Shown one piece after another: positions 55,179-64,000 of a DNA stretch of 64,000 nucleotides (position 1 is the stretch's first letter; each line of letters begins with the position of its first letter). Under the pieces are notes generated by a model. It worked only from the letters and a program-made list of their open reading frames with translations, was not told the origin of the DNA and ran no database searches. The translations under genes were made by a program, and so were the position numbers. The stretch is from Ascarosepion bandense (Eukaryota > Mollusca > Cephalopoda > Sepiida > Sepiidae), in NCBI GenBank assembly GCA_037127315.1, contig JBBBDQ010000914.1, positions 1,136,501 through 1,200,500 on the forward strand, given 5' to 3'.

Positions 55179-56930
55179 GAGAGGTATAATATGGTAGCTA
55201 TGTGAACACACCGAGATATAGTGATATGGACAGTCTGAAACAAACAAGGTTGGTAATGAAAGAAAATCGTGTCTAAAGTCGTAATGTTTTATAGAGATCA
55301 TATACATAGAAATAAACAAGACATTATAGAAGCTCAAAGCTAACTGAGACGAATAGGTAGATATATAATTTTTTTTTCTCTTAGATAGATACTGACATAG
55401 AACAGAGATGGAAAATGCAAGAACATTCTACAATAGATAGATTGATAGGAATAGACTAATAGTACACAATTTGAAAACCAGACAAAATAGAATCGACAGG
55501 ATCACAACGAGTTTCGAGCTCAACAAATTGAGAAAGGAAATAAAAGAAAAAATCTTATTGTGAGAAAAAGGCAAGAAAGATGAAAAGACGATGAACTAAA
55601 ACGAAGAATTGCTGAGAGAAGTGCAAAAAAAAAGTGAAGATAGAGTCGCCAGGAAAGTGTAAACGAGAGACACTATTAAAATAAACGCTTCCCCTCTTTT
55701 AAGCTATTAATGAATGCTCAAGTACTTAGTATTACGTCCTGTGATCACAAATTCTGTACTCTACCGTTTTCTAATCGTGCAAATGAAAAAAAAACATCTC
55801 CATCTCTTTCGTCTGATGCTGATATGAACACCAATCCGCTTTGGTTTATTGTAGTAACATTTTTGTTTTTGAGTTACTAACGTTTCTACTTTACGTTTTC
55901 TCCGATTTATTTTGTGAACTATTGACAATTCAATTCGGGATATGCAAATTGCTCATGTACGTGTTCTCGCTTCTGCGTTATCAAATGAAATTTGGATGTG
56001 AGCCCTACTTTGCATATTGGCAGTTTATTAGATTCAATTTTTAATTCCTCGTTTTATCTCTACCATTTTGTAAAGGTCAGTGATGCTATGACTAAACGGC
56101 CGAGAATGTACTGGAAAAATCGGGTGATGAAAGTATTCTTTGTTAAAGACTTTGTTCCGTTTCAAAATGGAAGATGCTCGATCCGAGATACCTCTAATGT
56201 TAATCTTGCTTGGATTTTCTTTTTGTTTTCTTTCACCTTAATCATAATCACTAGAATTTTACATTCACTTTTCTATTTTTGTTTCTTTTCCTGATTTTAC
56301 CACTTTTTGTTGTTACTTTTTTGGCAACCTATCAATGGAATTTTCTTTTTCTCTTTCCATCAAAATTGTTCTTTTGTCTACAATTTTTCCTTTGAGCTCT
56401 TGAACTATTTTATGTTTTACTTTATTCAACCTTGTCATTTGTTTATTTTCCTTTATATTTGTTTCTTCCTTTTTTCAGTTCTTTTCTTTTTCTTGCCATC
56501 AGTTTACTAATCTCCTTTTATATGTCTCTAATTCCTTTTTTCTATCTTTTTCTTATCATCGAATCTTTATAAATATGCTATTCTACTATTTCAAGAGGTT
56601 ATGTAGGGAGCATCGGCTGTGCTTGGGAAATGGCTTCGTGTCAAACGTAACTGAGCCCAACACATTTGAAAGAATCAGAAGGTTGAACAAAAGATAAGAC
56701 TTTCGTTTGTATTAATAAGTGTAAATTTATTTAACGAGAAGCATGACATCAGTTTTGTTGTTATGAAAGAACATTTGTTTAAAAGTTTAAAGAAGAGTTT
56801 GGTGTCGCTGATAAGTGTACAGTTGGAGTAGATAAAAGTTATTTCTGAGTGTGAATGAGAGCGGAAATGATGTCTTTGTTCCTCTTTCGTTTTTGTAGCC
56901 GACAAGTAAATAAGAAGAGAATCAATTAGT

Positions 56931-56933
<3 letters not shown>
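55179..56933. other. no recognised feature
   Basis: 55380-55680 is A-rich; 56200-56570 is T-rich. Frames of 67-100 codons, including 55992-56294 with a Phe/Leu-rich C-terminus, show no recognised motif. Confidence 0.5.
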
Positions 56934-56986
<53 letters not shown>

Positions 56987-56994
56987 AGAGAGAG
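56934..56994 (+). repeat. (GA)n microsatellite
   Basis: About 29 GA units with a GGGAGG interruption near the end. Confidence 0.97.
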
Positions 56995-57993
56995 GCATGT
57001 CGCCTAGATGAGACGTTCGGTTGACGACCTGTGACTATAGAGAAATGAAATAATTAGACGTATTTGATAGTGAAAAATTGAATCGAATCAAGTATTCATA
57101 TTTTTCTTGCTCCTGATTGTCCAATAAATAAGAGGTTGTGTTTATATTGTTAAGTTGTTAAGCGCTTTTTTATTGGTGAATGCATAAATGTACATATTTT
57201 TTATTGGTTCATGAAAAGTTATAGGAATGCATCAGCTAGGATTTTCTGTAACATCAAATCTGGTGAAATCCGTCAGTTCAGACTTTCCATGGAATATGCA
57301 TGTCGTATATTTATGCTTTTACATACTGAATTAACTTTTCACGCATTCAACTTACGTTTCGTGTTCCGATTATATCAGAACAATATTTTTTGTTATATTA
57401 TATGTATGTTGTTTTTTTATATTAAATTAGTTATGATGAATATATAATTTTTGTCCGATTCTTCTGACTTTGATCTCGATTAAAAACAATGATTACACGG
57501 CGTCTCAACTTGCCTCTTTCAGAGAGTGAAATTATTTAATCTCTGAATATCATATAATTGTGTTTATTCCTGTGTAGTTAGTGAAATAACCCACCATTCA
57601 TTCAAATAAATAATGAACTATTGGGTTTTGATAGGAAGAAAAGGCGGATGAAAAGTATATCTTTTTTTTCATGACAAAATTCATGCATAATAATAGTAAA
57701 TGGAAGATAACGGGGGACGCGATAACACTCTCATGATTTTATTGTCCGCTTCAGTGAAATGGAAAACCTTGTTTATTTGTACCGTCTTATTTTTATAGTG
57801 ACCTGCATCAATATTCTTATTGAAATATTTATAGCTTTAAGTTCAGATATTTAGTGATAAAATTCCACATCTCGTAATAGGATCGAATATTTGTGTGGTG
57901 TAATAACACTGTAGTTCATGGACGGAACGGAATGGCTGAAAAGTAAAAGAAATGGCAAACATTCTTTGTTTTCAGTTCTTATTATCAGGTATT

Positions 57994-57996
<3 letters not shown>
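56995..57996. other. no recognised feature
   Basis: AT-rich; nothing recognised. Confidence 0.5.

Positions 57997-58072
<76 letters not shown>
57997..58072. repeat. (TA)n-(TG)n compound microsatellite
   Basis: About 15 TA units then about 22 TG units. Confidence 0.97.
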
Positions 58073-58078
<6 letters not shown>

Positions 58079-58949
58079 CTACACAGCATAGCAGAGTGAA
58101 AAAAGATAAAATATTATATGGAGATATTCTTGTGACTGAAGAAGCGGTTTTAGGACTCAAATGAGCTGGAATCCAGACATGGACAGGTTCTACGAACGGA
58201 AACAGAAATTTTTTGACACTGCACCATGTACTTGCAAGTTGCGGATTTAGCATCTGACTTGGCTATGGAGTGCCCAAGATAAAGTAAGCAACGTTACGGT
58301 TTAGCTGTTGTAAAGAAACTGAATTTGATTGCAGCTATTGTCTCTATATGTAATGATGTCATTAAGCGGACGTCTCGTGTTTTACTCACCTCTCTACTAA
58401 CGGGATCTAACCGCCCTCTGTGTCCATACAATGTTATGACGGATTCTGCTACGTGATCTTCCTTACCATCGTTCTGAACAGCCCAATATTAGCTAAATGT
58501 ATCTTCGTCTAACACCAATCGAATGAAGTATTGACAGATTCTGTAGCTCCGTCTCTTACATTTGCTTTCGAGTACCATTTTTCAAACCATTGTAGTGGAG
58601 TAAGTCATAATATCTGATACAATAATTGAAATAACTAGGATTTCTCTTGAGGTCACACTGTAAATTGCGACATTAAGTTGTGTGACTTCGTGAATCGGAT
58701 ATGGATTTCCTCACCTTTAAAATCGACGTTAGTTTACAATTTACTCTCCAGAGAAAATAAACACGATTTCCTAGTTAGCCTTTGGGATCATCTCCCTTGT
58801 GTAATTGTTAGCTAGCTAGATTAGTCATGATTTAGATAGTCATTGGTTACTTCATAACCTGTGTCAAAATGATTTTAACACGATGTTTACATTAAAATCT
58901 CGGCGCTAAATACGACCATATATTAACATTTCGCGTGAAATTAACAAAC
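58073..58949. other. no recognised feature
   Basis: Somewhat less AT-rich than average near 58330-58480 but without recognised homology. Confidence 0.45.
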
Positions 58950-58955
58950 ATCAAC

Positions 58956-59352
58956 TCTTAGACCATTTACATTGTTCGGATGGTTACTCTCATTTTTATT
59001 GTCATATTCACGAAATTTCGGCCGTTTTACACACCGGACGTCCTTTTGGAAGGGCATATTGCTCAGTGGATAAAAACGTTGGTTGAAGTAATCCGGTGAC
59101 TTGACCCAAATATTTGTGTGTTCAATACTTGGCCACAGCAGAAGTGAACAAAAACTTGAAGAGTTGAGTAACTAAAGAAAATAAACGGCAACGGAGATAT
59201 CCAGAAAAAAATGGCACGTGGAACGAGAACAATCTACCCCGTGAAGTAAAAAATTCCAACATATATTAATTAAAGAAGGCTGGAGAGTACAATGGCTGAA
59301 ACGTCGGGAATGTGACAATAAAAATGAGGGTAACAGTCCAAACTATGTAAAT
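58956..59352 (+). mobile_element. tRNA-headed SINE-like element between inverted tails
   Basis: Near 59058 a tRNA-like head starts GGGCATATTGCTCAGTGGAT (A-box-like) with GTGTTCAATACT (B-box-like) about 60 bp on. A body follows, then a tail containing GGCTGAAACGTCGGGAATG, TGACAATAAAAATGAGGGT and ACTATGTAAAT at about 59280-59345. An inverted copy of that tail, about 58 bp with about 11 mismatches, lies at about 58964-59022 (TTTACATTGTTCGGATGGTT and onward). So one complete element is preceded by an opposite-strand tail. The family differs from the main SINE. Confidence 0.6.
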
Positions 59353-59679
59353 AGTGTAAATCGTTACACCATCTCATCTTAGAAATATAGACGATAAAAT
59401 GTTGGGTACCAATATGAGCATGTTTTCATAGTGTAAAAATTAACAAGCTGAACTTGTTTCTATTCTCACTGACTGTTTCATATTTTGTAACCTGGAATTT
59501 CTGTAAAAGTGATGACTAACAAGCTAGTTTTGTAGAACTATATTGGCTCTATTCACAATGAAGTTTACGTAAGTATTTTTGTATTCAATTAAGTATCAGA
59601 TTTTGCTCGTTATTTGTGTGAATATAAAGCGAAATCCACATTTCCTTACCAATTCTAAACAAGGTGGTAGAGACTATTA
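59353..59679. other. no recognised feature
   Basis: AT-rich spacer before the LINE-A copy. Confidence 0.5.
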
Positions 59680-60816
59680 GAGTCTCGATTTTTGAATGGG
59701 CGTGTCCCATAGGCCTCTATCCTGGGCCCGACGCTCTTCCTTATTTTCATCAACGACCACCCAGATGAGATCAAGTCCCAAGTAGGCATCTACACAGATG
59801 ACACTACAATATACCCACGCACCAGTAAGAAACCTGTCGTGGCGGACAGCCATAATCTTGCTGCTGACATTGAACGGGATCTACACTCTGTGGTGAACTG
59901 GGGCAAGAAGTGGCTTGTCAACTTCAATTCGTCTAAGACAAAGCTGTTGACTGTCAACCATTACAGGCAACCTCTCCTGCCTCCCATAAGCATGAACCAA
60001 GCGATTCTCCCTGAGAGCAATACACCACGCCTCCTCGGACTTACCCTGTCCTCAGATCTCAAATGGAACCACTATATTGAATCCATAGCAAAATCTACTG
60101 CTAAGAAGGTTGTGTCACTATGTCGATCCAGGATGTTTTTTCCGCCTGAATCCATCCTGCATATATACAAGTCAACCATCCGTCCGTGCATGGAGTACTG
60201 CTGCCATTTATGGTCAGGCGCCCTTGCCGTTCTCCTCAGTGTTCTTGACAGGCTCCAAAGGAGATTCTGTAATGTGATATGTACTGATCTGGCGGCCCGA
60301 CTGCAGCCATTTCCCCACCGTCGAAATGTGGCCTCCCTTTGTTTGTTCTATAAATACTTTCATGGCGTCTGCTCCAACGAACTTAAGTCACTGGTGCCTC
60401 CTCAACATGTGTTTACTCGTGCAACCAGTCTGGCAACTGGGTTCCACACATTCACAGTCAGGTTAGCCAAATGCAGACGACAATTCTACTCCTGCAGCTT
60501 CTCTCGCACTTCCCGCCTGTGGAACTCGCTTCCATATTCTTGCTTTCCTGACGCCTACAACCTCCAGAAATTTAAGTGCAAAGTCAATACTCATCTACTA
60601 ACCACTGGACTCTAGCTCTCTCGCCACCCCCGTATAATCTTCCTTTTCTCTCCACCTATGTATCTGTCATCGCACCTGCATTCTCAGCTTTCTATTGCTC
60701 CTTTCTAACTAGTTTGTACTCCTCACTCTTTTTTAATTAATCTTTTTACAGTTATGTAGCCCCACCCACGAACATCAGTGACATTTCTGCCTTGCTTGGG
60801 GTGAAATGATTAAAAA
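59680..60816 (+). mobile_element. LINE-A copy with best-preserved 3' half
   Basis: Contains the palm region, the whole C-terminal region, a ~180-bp 3' UTR and the 3' end CTTGCTTGGGGTGAAATGATT with an A-rich tail at 60810. 5'-truncated near 59680. It is the reference for the other LINE-A fragments in this window. Confidence 0.88.
59713..60615 (+). CDS. LINE-A reverse transcriptase C-terminal half (partial)
   Basis: Open for 301 codons from just after an in-frame TAG at 59710, which replaces the Gln of the usual QGSILGP motif. Order: SILGPTLFLIFINDHPDEIK, then VGIYTDDTTIY with the catalytic box changed from YADD to YTDD (both Asp kept). Then NLAADIERDLHSVVNWGKKW, LLGLTLSSDLKWNHYIES, RPCMEYCCHLWSGA, HRRNVASLCLFYKYFHGV and finally SRTSRLWNSLP, ending TAG at 60613. 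It is the RNA-dependent DNA polymerase used in target-primed integration. Fingers and endonuclease are missing, so the fragment is inactive. Confidence 0.85.
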   Translation, partial: ASILGPTLFLIFINDHPDEIKSQVGIYTDDTTIYPRTSKKPVVADSHNLAADIERDLHSVVNWGKKWLVNFNSSKTKLLTVNHYRQPLLPPISMNQAILPESNTPRLLGLTLSSDLKWNHYIESIAKSTAKKVVSLCRSRMFFPPESILHIYKSTIRPCMEYCCHLWSGALAVLLSVLDRLQRRFCNVICTDLAARLQPFPHRRNVASLCLFYKYFHGVCSNELKSLVPPQHVFTRATSLATGFHTFTVRLAKCRRQFYSCSFSRTSRLWNSLPYSCFPDAYNLQKFKCKVNTHLLTTGL

Positions 60817-61965
60817 AAATAATAGGTAACTCTCCCCCCAACCCAAACTGGGGCGAAAATACTATGAAAGTATAAAAATATCAGCATTAAATGTTCATGG
60901 TAAAAAGTTACCAGGAAAACGTCTTTGTAAAAGAAATATCTGTCTGATTTTTTCATATTTTGATTGCTTAATAAATCCAACTTTACACATACCTATTTTT
61001 CTCAAGTGCCAATGAAAACAACGCATACATGTTTAAACTAGACAATAATAAAGCATTTATTATTAACAATTGGATAGAATTTTTACCATTGAAATGGGTT
61101 GTTTTTGTTTTACTTCTTTACAGAGACAAGATTCTTGACTGGACGTCTCAGACGTATTTTTCTCACACAGTCACTCTGTCACTTTTACTCATGGAACGAA
61201 AGAAAGAATAAGAGTTGTCTGCGCTTGGTCTCAAAAAGCAGACAACAGGAAAATTTCTCAACTTTCTTTTCCCTTAACATTTCTTCTCCCTTAGATAGTC
61301 AGCAGCAACAAAAAGGAGAGGAACAAGAAATCAACGTAATATGCTTTCTAGTATCCATGCAAACACAAACAAATAACAAGACTCGTAAAAGAAATTCCTC
61401 TAAAATTCATAAAAATGTAAGTTTTAAAGAATATTATTGCGTAAAAATCTTTCCAATGGAAATTAAAGCACAATTTTTACTTTTATTAATTTCATAATTT
61501 TCCGAATTTTAAATCTTTTTTATTATAGGAACAGATCTTTTTTTAAAATTCTTTGATGCCTTTTAACTACTTTGCATCTTCTGGTCTATAAATTGTGCGG
61601 AGTTCGGTTATGTTTGGTATAATGTCAATTTGATTAACATAATAAATATTCTCAATAAAGTTAAATTTAGGCATTACATGAAACAAACAAAAACTTCCGA
61701 AGCAAAATGACTAGAAATACATTTTATCTCAAGTAGTAGGCACATTATTGTGTACAAAATATATTTATTTGAAGTCATAAAATTATTTGCATTTCTGCAT
61801 AAAATCACCGTACGGGCTAGTATGCCGTTAAGGAAAATTAGTCAACCACCAAACCGTTCTAAATGAACTTGTAATAGTCCCCAAATTCCAGTATAATGTC
61901 TTTGCTATAAAAACATGGAGACAAACAGCTGTTACTTCAGCTGTCTGAGATTTATTCATTTATAT
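60817..61965. other. no recognised feature
   Basis: AT-rich. A 132-codon frame at 61099-61497 has no recognised motif and atypical Lys/Asn/Phe-rich composition. Confidence 0.5.
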
Positions 61966-62262
61966 CAGTCAGTCAGTTAAGTGCCATACGTGATACACGC
62001 TTGGGCGATCATGTTTTGAAAGACTGGGCAGAATATTTTTCAACTGTAAGTTGTCATTACTTCCTGCGGTAGACTGGTTGACAACCAAGGCTATGGAACC
62101 CAATCTTTTCTGCTCCTTAACCTATGACTAGAGGAAGAAGTGAGGTAATAGTACCTTCCAAGAATAATAGCACGTAAGTAAATGCAAGAAATTCAACTGG
62201 AATTCGAAATCGGTTCTGTTTCTCGTTTGGAGGCGATACCACTCCTCAATAACGCATATCAT
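61966..62262 (-). mobile_element. tRNA-derived SINE, near full length
   Basis: Starts at the left with TCAGTCAGTCAGTTAAGTGC (the tail), then GCGATCATGTTTTGAAAG, GCGGTAGACTGGTTGACAAC, and the B-box stretch as CAACTGGAATTCGAA, ending near ACTCCTCAATAACGC. It lacks about 15 bp (AGACATGACTG) in the tail and has moderate divergence. Confidence 0.82.
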
Positions 62263-63589
62263 ATTAATATAATGATTTCAGAAACCAGTATTTTAGAGCA
62301 CAAAACTAAAATTATGATATCGGACAGGGGGTCTCAGCACGACCCTCTTCAAAAAATCTGACTGAATTACCAAACGTAAGATATTTTTAAATCTCTTTGG
62401 TGGAGCTGATAACTTTTCAGCACACATCAAATTAGCAGGCTATTTTAAAAAATCAAGAAAATAAAAGCATAAGTTTTTAACAAGAATGACCAGTTGCTAG
62501 GATGAAAAAGAAAAAGAATCAAAACTCATATATTTTCCTTACGCTAATATTCTACTTAATCACAGTTGACTAGAGTATCCTGCAGAGAAAGGAATATAAA
62601 AAACTTGCTCAATTATATGATTGACGACGCTCACCCACTGGTCGATGGTCGATATACAGTCCGCAAAATAGAAATATGAAAGATTGGTTGTTGTTGCTTT
62701 TGGCAAGGGAGATAGGAAATGGTTAACTATATGTGTGAAGGCAACTTTTTGAAAGTACGAATGAAGTTTGGGTAAGTCTAAGTCCTTAAAGTAGAAAAAA
62801 CATATTAAAAAATGGAGATTAAGAAAAGTAATATTAAAAAATGCATTCCAAAAAGCAAAGACCTACTTTGAAAATAAATCCTGGTTTGATGATTGAGCAT
62901 AAAATTTTTACGGACTGCTTCATGTTGCTTTCGTTGTGGAAAATTTCTTTAGCTCTGCAAATATCTATAGAAGGAAAACATGAGTTAACTGATGAATAAA
63001 AGTTCAAATGACTTATCAGACGACTTGAAATTTCGCAGATATGCTTTCTTGATCGTTATTCATTACTAGGCACACTGTTTATTTCAATTGCAATAGAATT
63101 AAATGAAATTAAAATAAGTTTAACTAAGAGGAAATTAAAATTAGATAAAACAGATTATGAGATAGTACTGATCGAGATATGTAGACAAACATAATGAAAA
63201 GTTCGCCATTTAATGTAGCCTAACATGAAATGATTTTTAAACCTTTTTCCCAGAAACGTAACGTTGCAAACCTATTGCTACTATATCTCTAATTTCATTT
63301 GTTTTGAGGATTTCAATTCTTACGTGCCGGCGACTCAAGCTTTACAGCCCAAGAAAGCTTCGGTCAGCTTACGGGAATTGGTGCTTCAGTCCGACAACAA
63401 AGGAATATAGTATTATATTCAGCAAAATGATGAGACTGGAAAGAGACATGGATACCGTTGTCAAATGTAGTAATATGATGGGAATACGTAAACCCATTCC
63501 ACGTCTGGAATCCTTAAATTATTGAATGAATACTTGTCCCTGTGTGATGATGGCAAGAAACAATGTACCTGAACACAACCAAAGTTAGG
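62263..63589. other. no recognised feature
   Basis: AT-rich. A 73-codon frame at 63304-63525 has no motif I recognise. Confidence 0.5.
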
Positions 63590-63838
63590 AGCTGAGTTTG
63601 AATTCTAGCTGAATTATTTGCATTCACTTAGGCGAAAAAAACTCTTCGAAAAAGTATTAACCCGTCTCTTCTTCTCCAGCGATAAGTTAGATAACTTATC
63701 GCTGGAGACTGGATTTTCTAACCTTTGTTGGCAACCAGACTAATGCAGAAAGTAATAGCAACCTACTGCGGGAAAGACCACTGCCTGGTCAGTCAACATA
63801 TGATCGCCTATGATTGCTCTTTCCTTTCTACATCTGAA
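63590..63838 (+). mobile_element. tRNA-derived SINE with internal hairpin
   Basis: The B-box region GAGTTTGAATTCTAGCTGAA, a body with GTTGGCAACCAGACTAATGC, and GCAACCTACTGCGGGAAAG, ending in a diverged tail. The place of the usual CCTCCAGTTATGGGTTAAATAA is taken by a perfect 16-bp-arm hairpin (63674-63707). Confidence 0.75.
63674..63707. repeat. 34-bp hairpin within SINE
   Basis: Arms CTCCAGCGATAAGTTA and TAACTTATCGCTGGAG are perfect complements around GA. Confidence 0.95.
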
Positions 63839-63944
63839 CAAAATCAGTTAGAAGCAGCAATATGCATCTTTTTTAATTTAAAAAACAAACTTTTTATGAT
63901 TGTAGTACAGTAAGCCGTTCTCAGGCGTAGTATTATTATATTAA

Positions 63945-64000
63945 TCAATTAGCTAAGTGCCGTACGGGATACACGCTTGTGAGACCATATCTCTAAAGAG
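63945..64000 (-). mobile_element. SINE, cut by window end
   Basis: TCAATTAGCTAAGTGCCGTA and GATACACGCTTGTGAGACC are the tail of the main SINE on the minus strand; the rest lies beyond the window. It is inverted relative to the SINE about 110 bp upstream. Confidence 0.75.

Noticed and set aside
55992..56294. 100-codon frame with Phe/Leu-rich end
   Set aside because: Sits in T-rich DNA; hydrophobicity follows from base composition.
61099..61497. 132-codon frame as a host exon
   Set aside because: No motif, biased composition, no convincing splice context or homology.

Overview
The window is AT-rich animal nuclear DNA made almost entirely of transposable-element remnants and microsatellites. 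I recognise no host gene exon, no host tRNA or rRNA gene, and no bacterial, phage or CRISPR feature. The mix points to a lophotrochozoan, most likely a cephalopod (inference, not proven): one tRNA-derived SINE family in about twelve copies, two LINE families, Penelope-like elements with GIY-YIG domains, a Dong/R4-like LINE, Tc1/mariner transposons, and dense (CA)n-(TA)n tracts.

Layout. 0-9.5 kb: LINE and SINE scraps, a 121-bp long-range direct repeat, a possible Helitron 3' end and a LINE-B 3' end. 9.5-11.6 kb: an inverted array of ~80-bp units beside a 5'-truncated Dong/R4-like LINE, set between (ATA)n tracts, with an open ORF of about 295 codons. 11.6-19 kb: LINE-A and LINE-B 3' ends in both orientations and a degenerate 5S-rRNA-like tandem array. 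19-22.1 kb: a mariner-derived repeat whose (TA)n tract holds a Penelope-like element (PLE2). 22-25 kb: two SINEs, a 30-bp perfect palindrome and a tandem tRNA-like trimer. 25.3-29.1 kb: a LINE-A copy on the minus strand, interrupted at a TA by a Tc1/mariner element. 29.2-30.2 kb: a second mariner-derived repeat without the PLE. 30.9-31.5 kb: a probable solo LTR with a minisatellite. 32.6-34.7 kb: a nearly complete but broken Penelope-like element (PLE1). 34.7-41.4 kb: microsatellites, unrecognised DNA, LINE-A and a mariner remnant. 41.6-47.5 kb: a 1-kb sequence present twice; the second copy lies inside a LINE-B fragment between 144-bp direct repeats. 50-55 kb: foldbacks, a piggyBac-type MITE and an inverted Penelope terminal structure. 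55-64 kb: largely unrecognised DNA, an inverted SINE-like structure, the best LINE-A ORF, and three SINE copies.

Most notable: (i) three hammerhead-ribozyme-like folds in Penelope terminal repeats, in both orientations; (ii) two insertions flanked by direct repeats of more than 100 bp; (iii) the inverted array at 9.6-10.3 kb; (iv) 5S-like and tRNA-like tandem arrays. Apart from the Dong/R4-like and 59.7-kb LINE-A ORFs, every coding remnant seen is broken by stops or frameshifts. LINE-A and LINE-B are working names used here: A has a jockey/CR1-type reverse transcriptase and a 3' end close to GGGTGAAATGATTAAAAA; B has an RTE-like C-terminus and a (GAA)n 3' tail.
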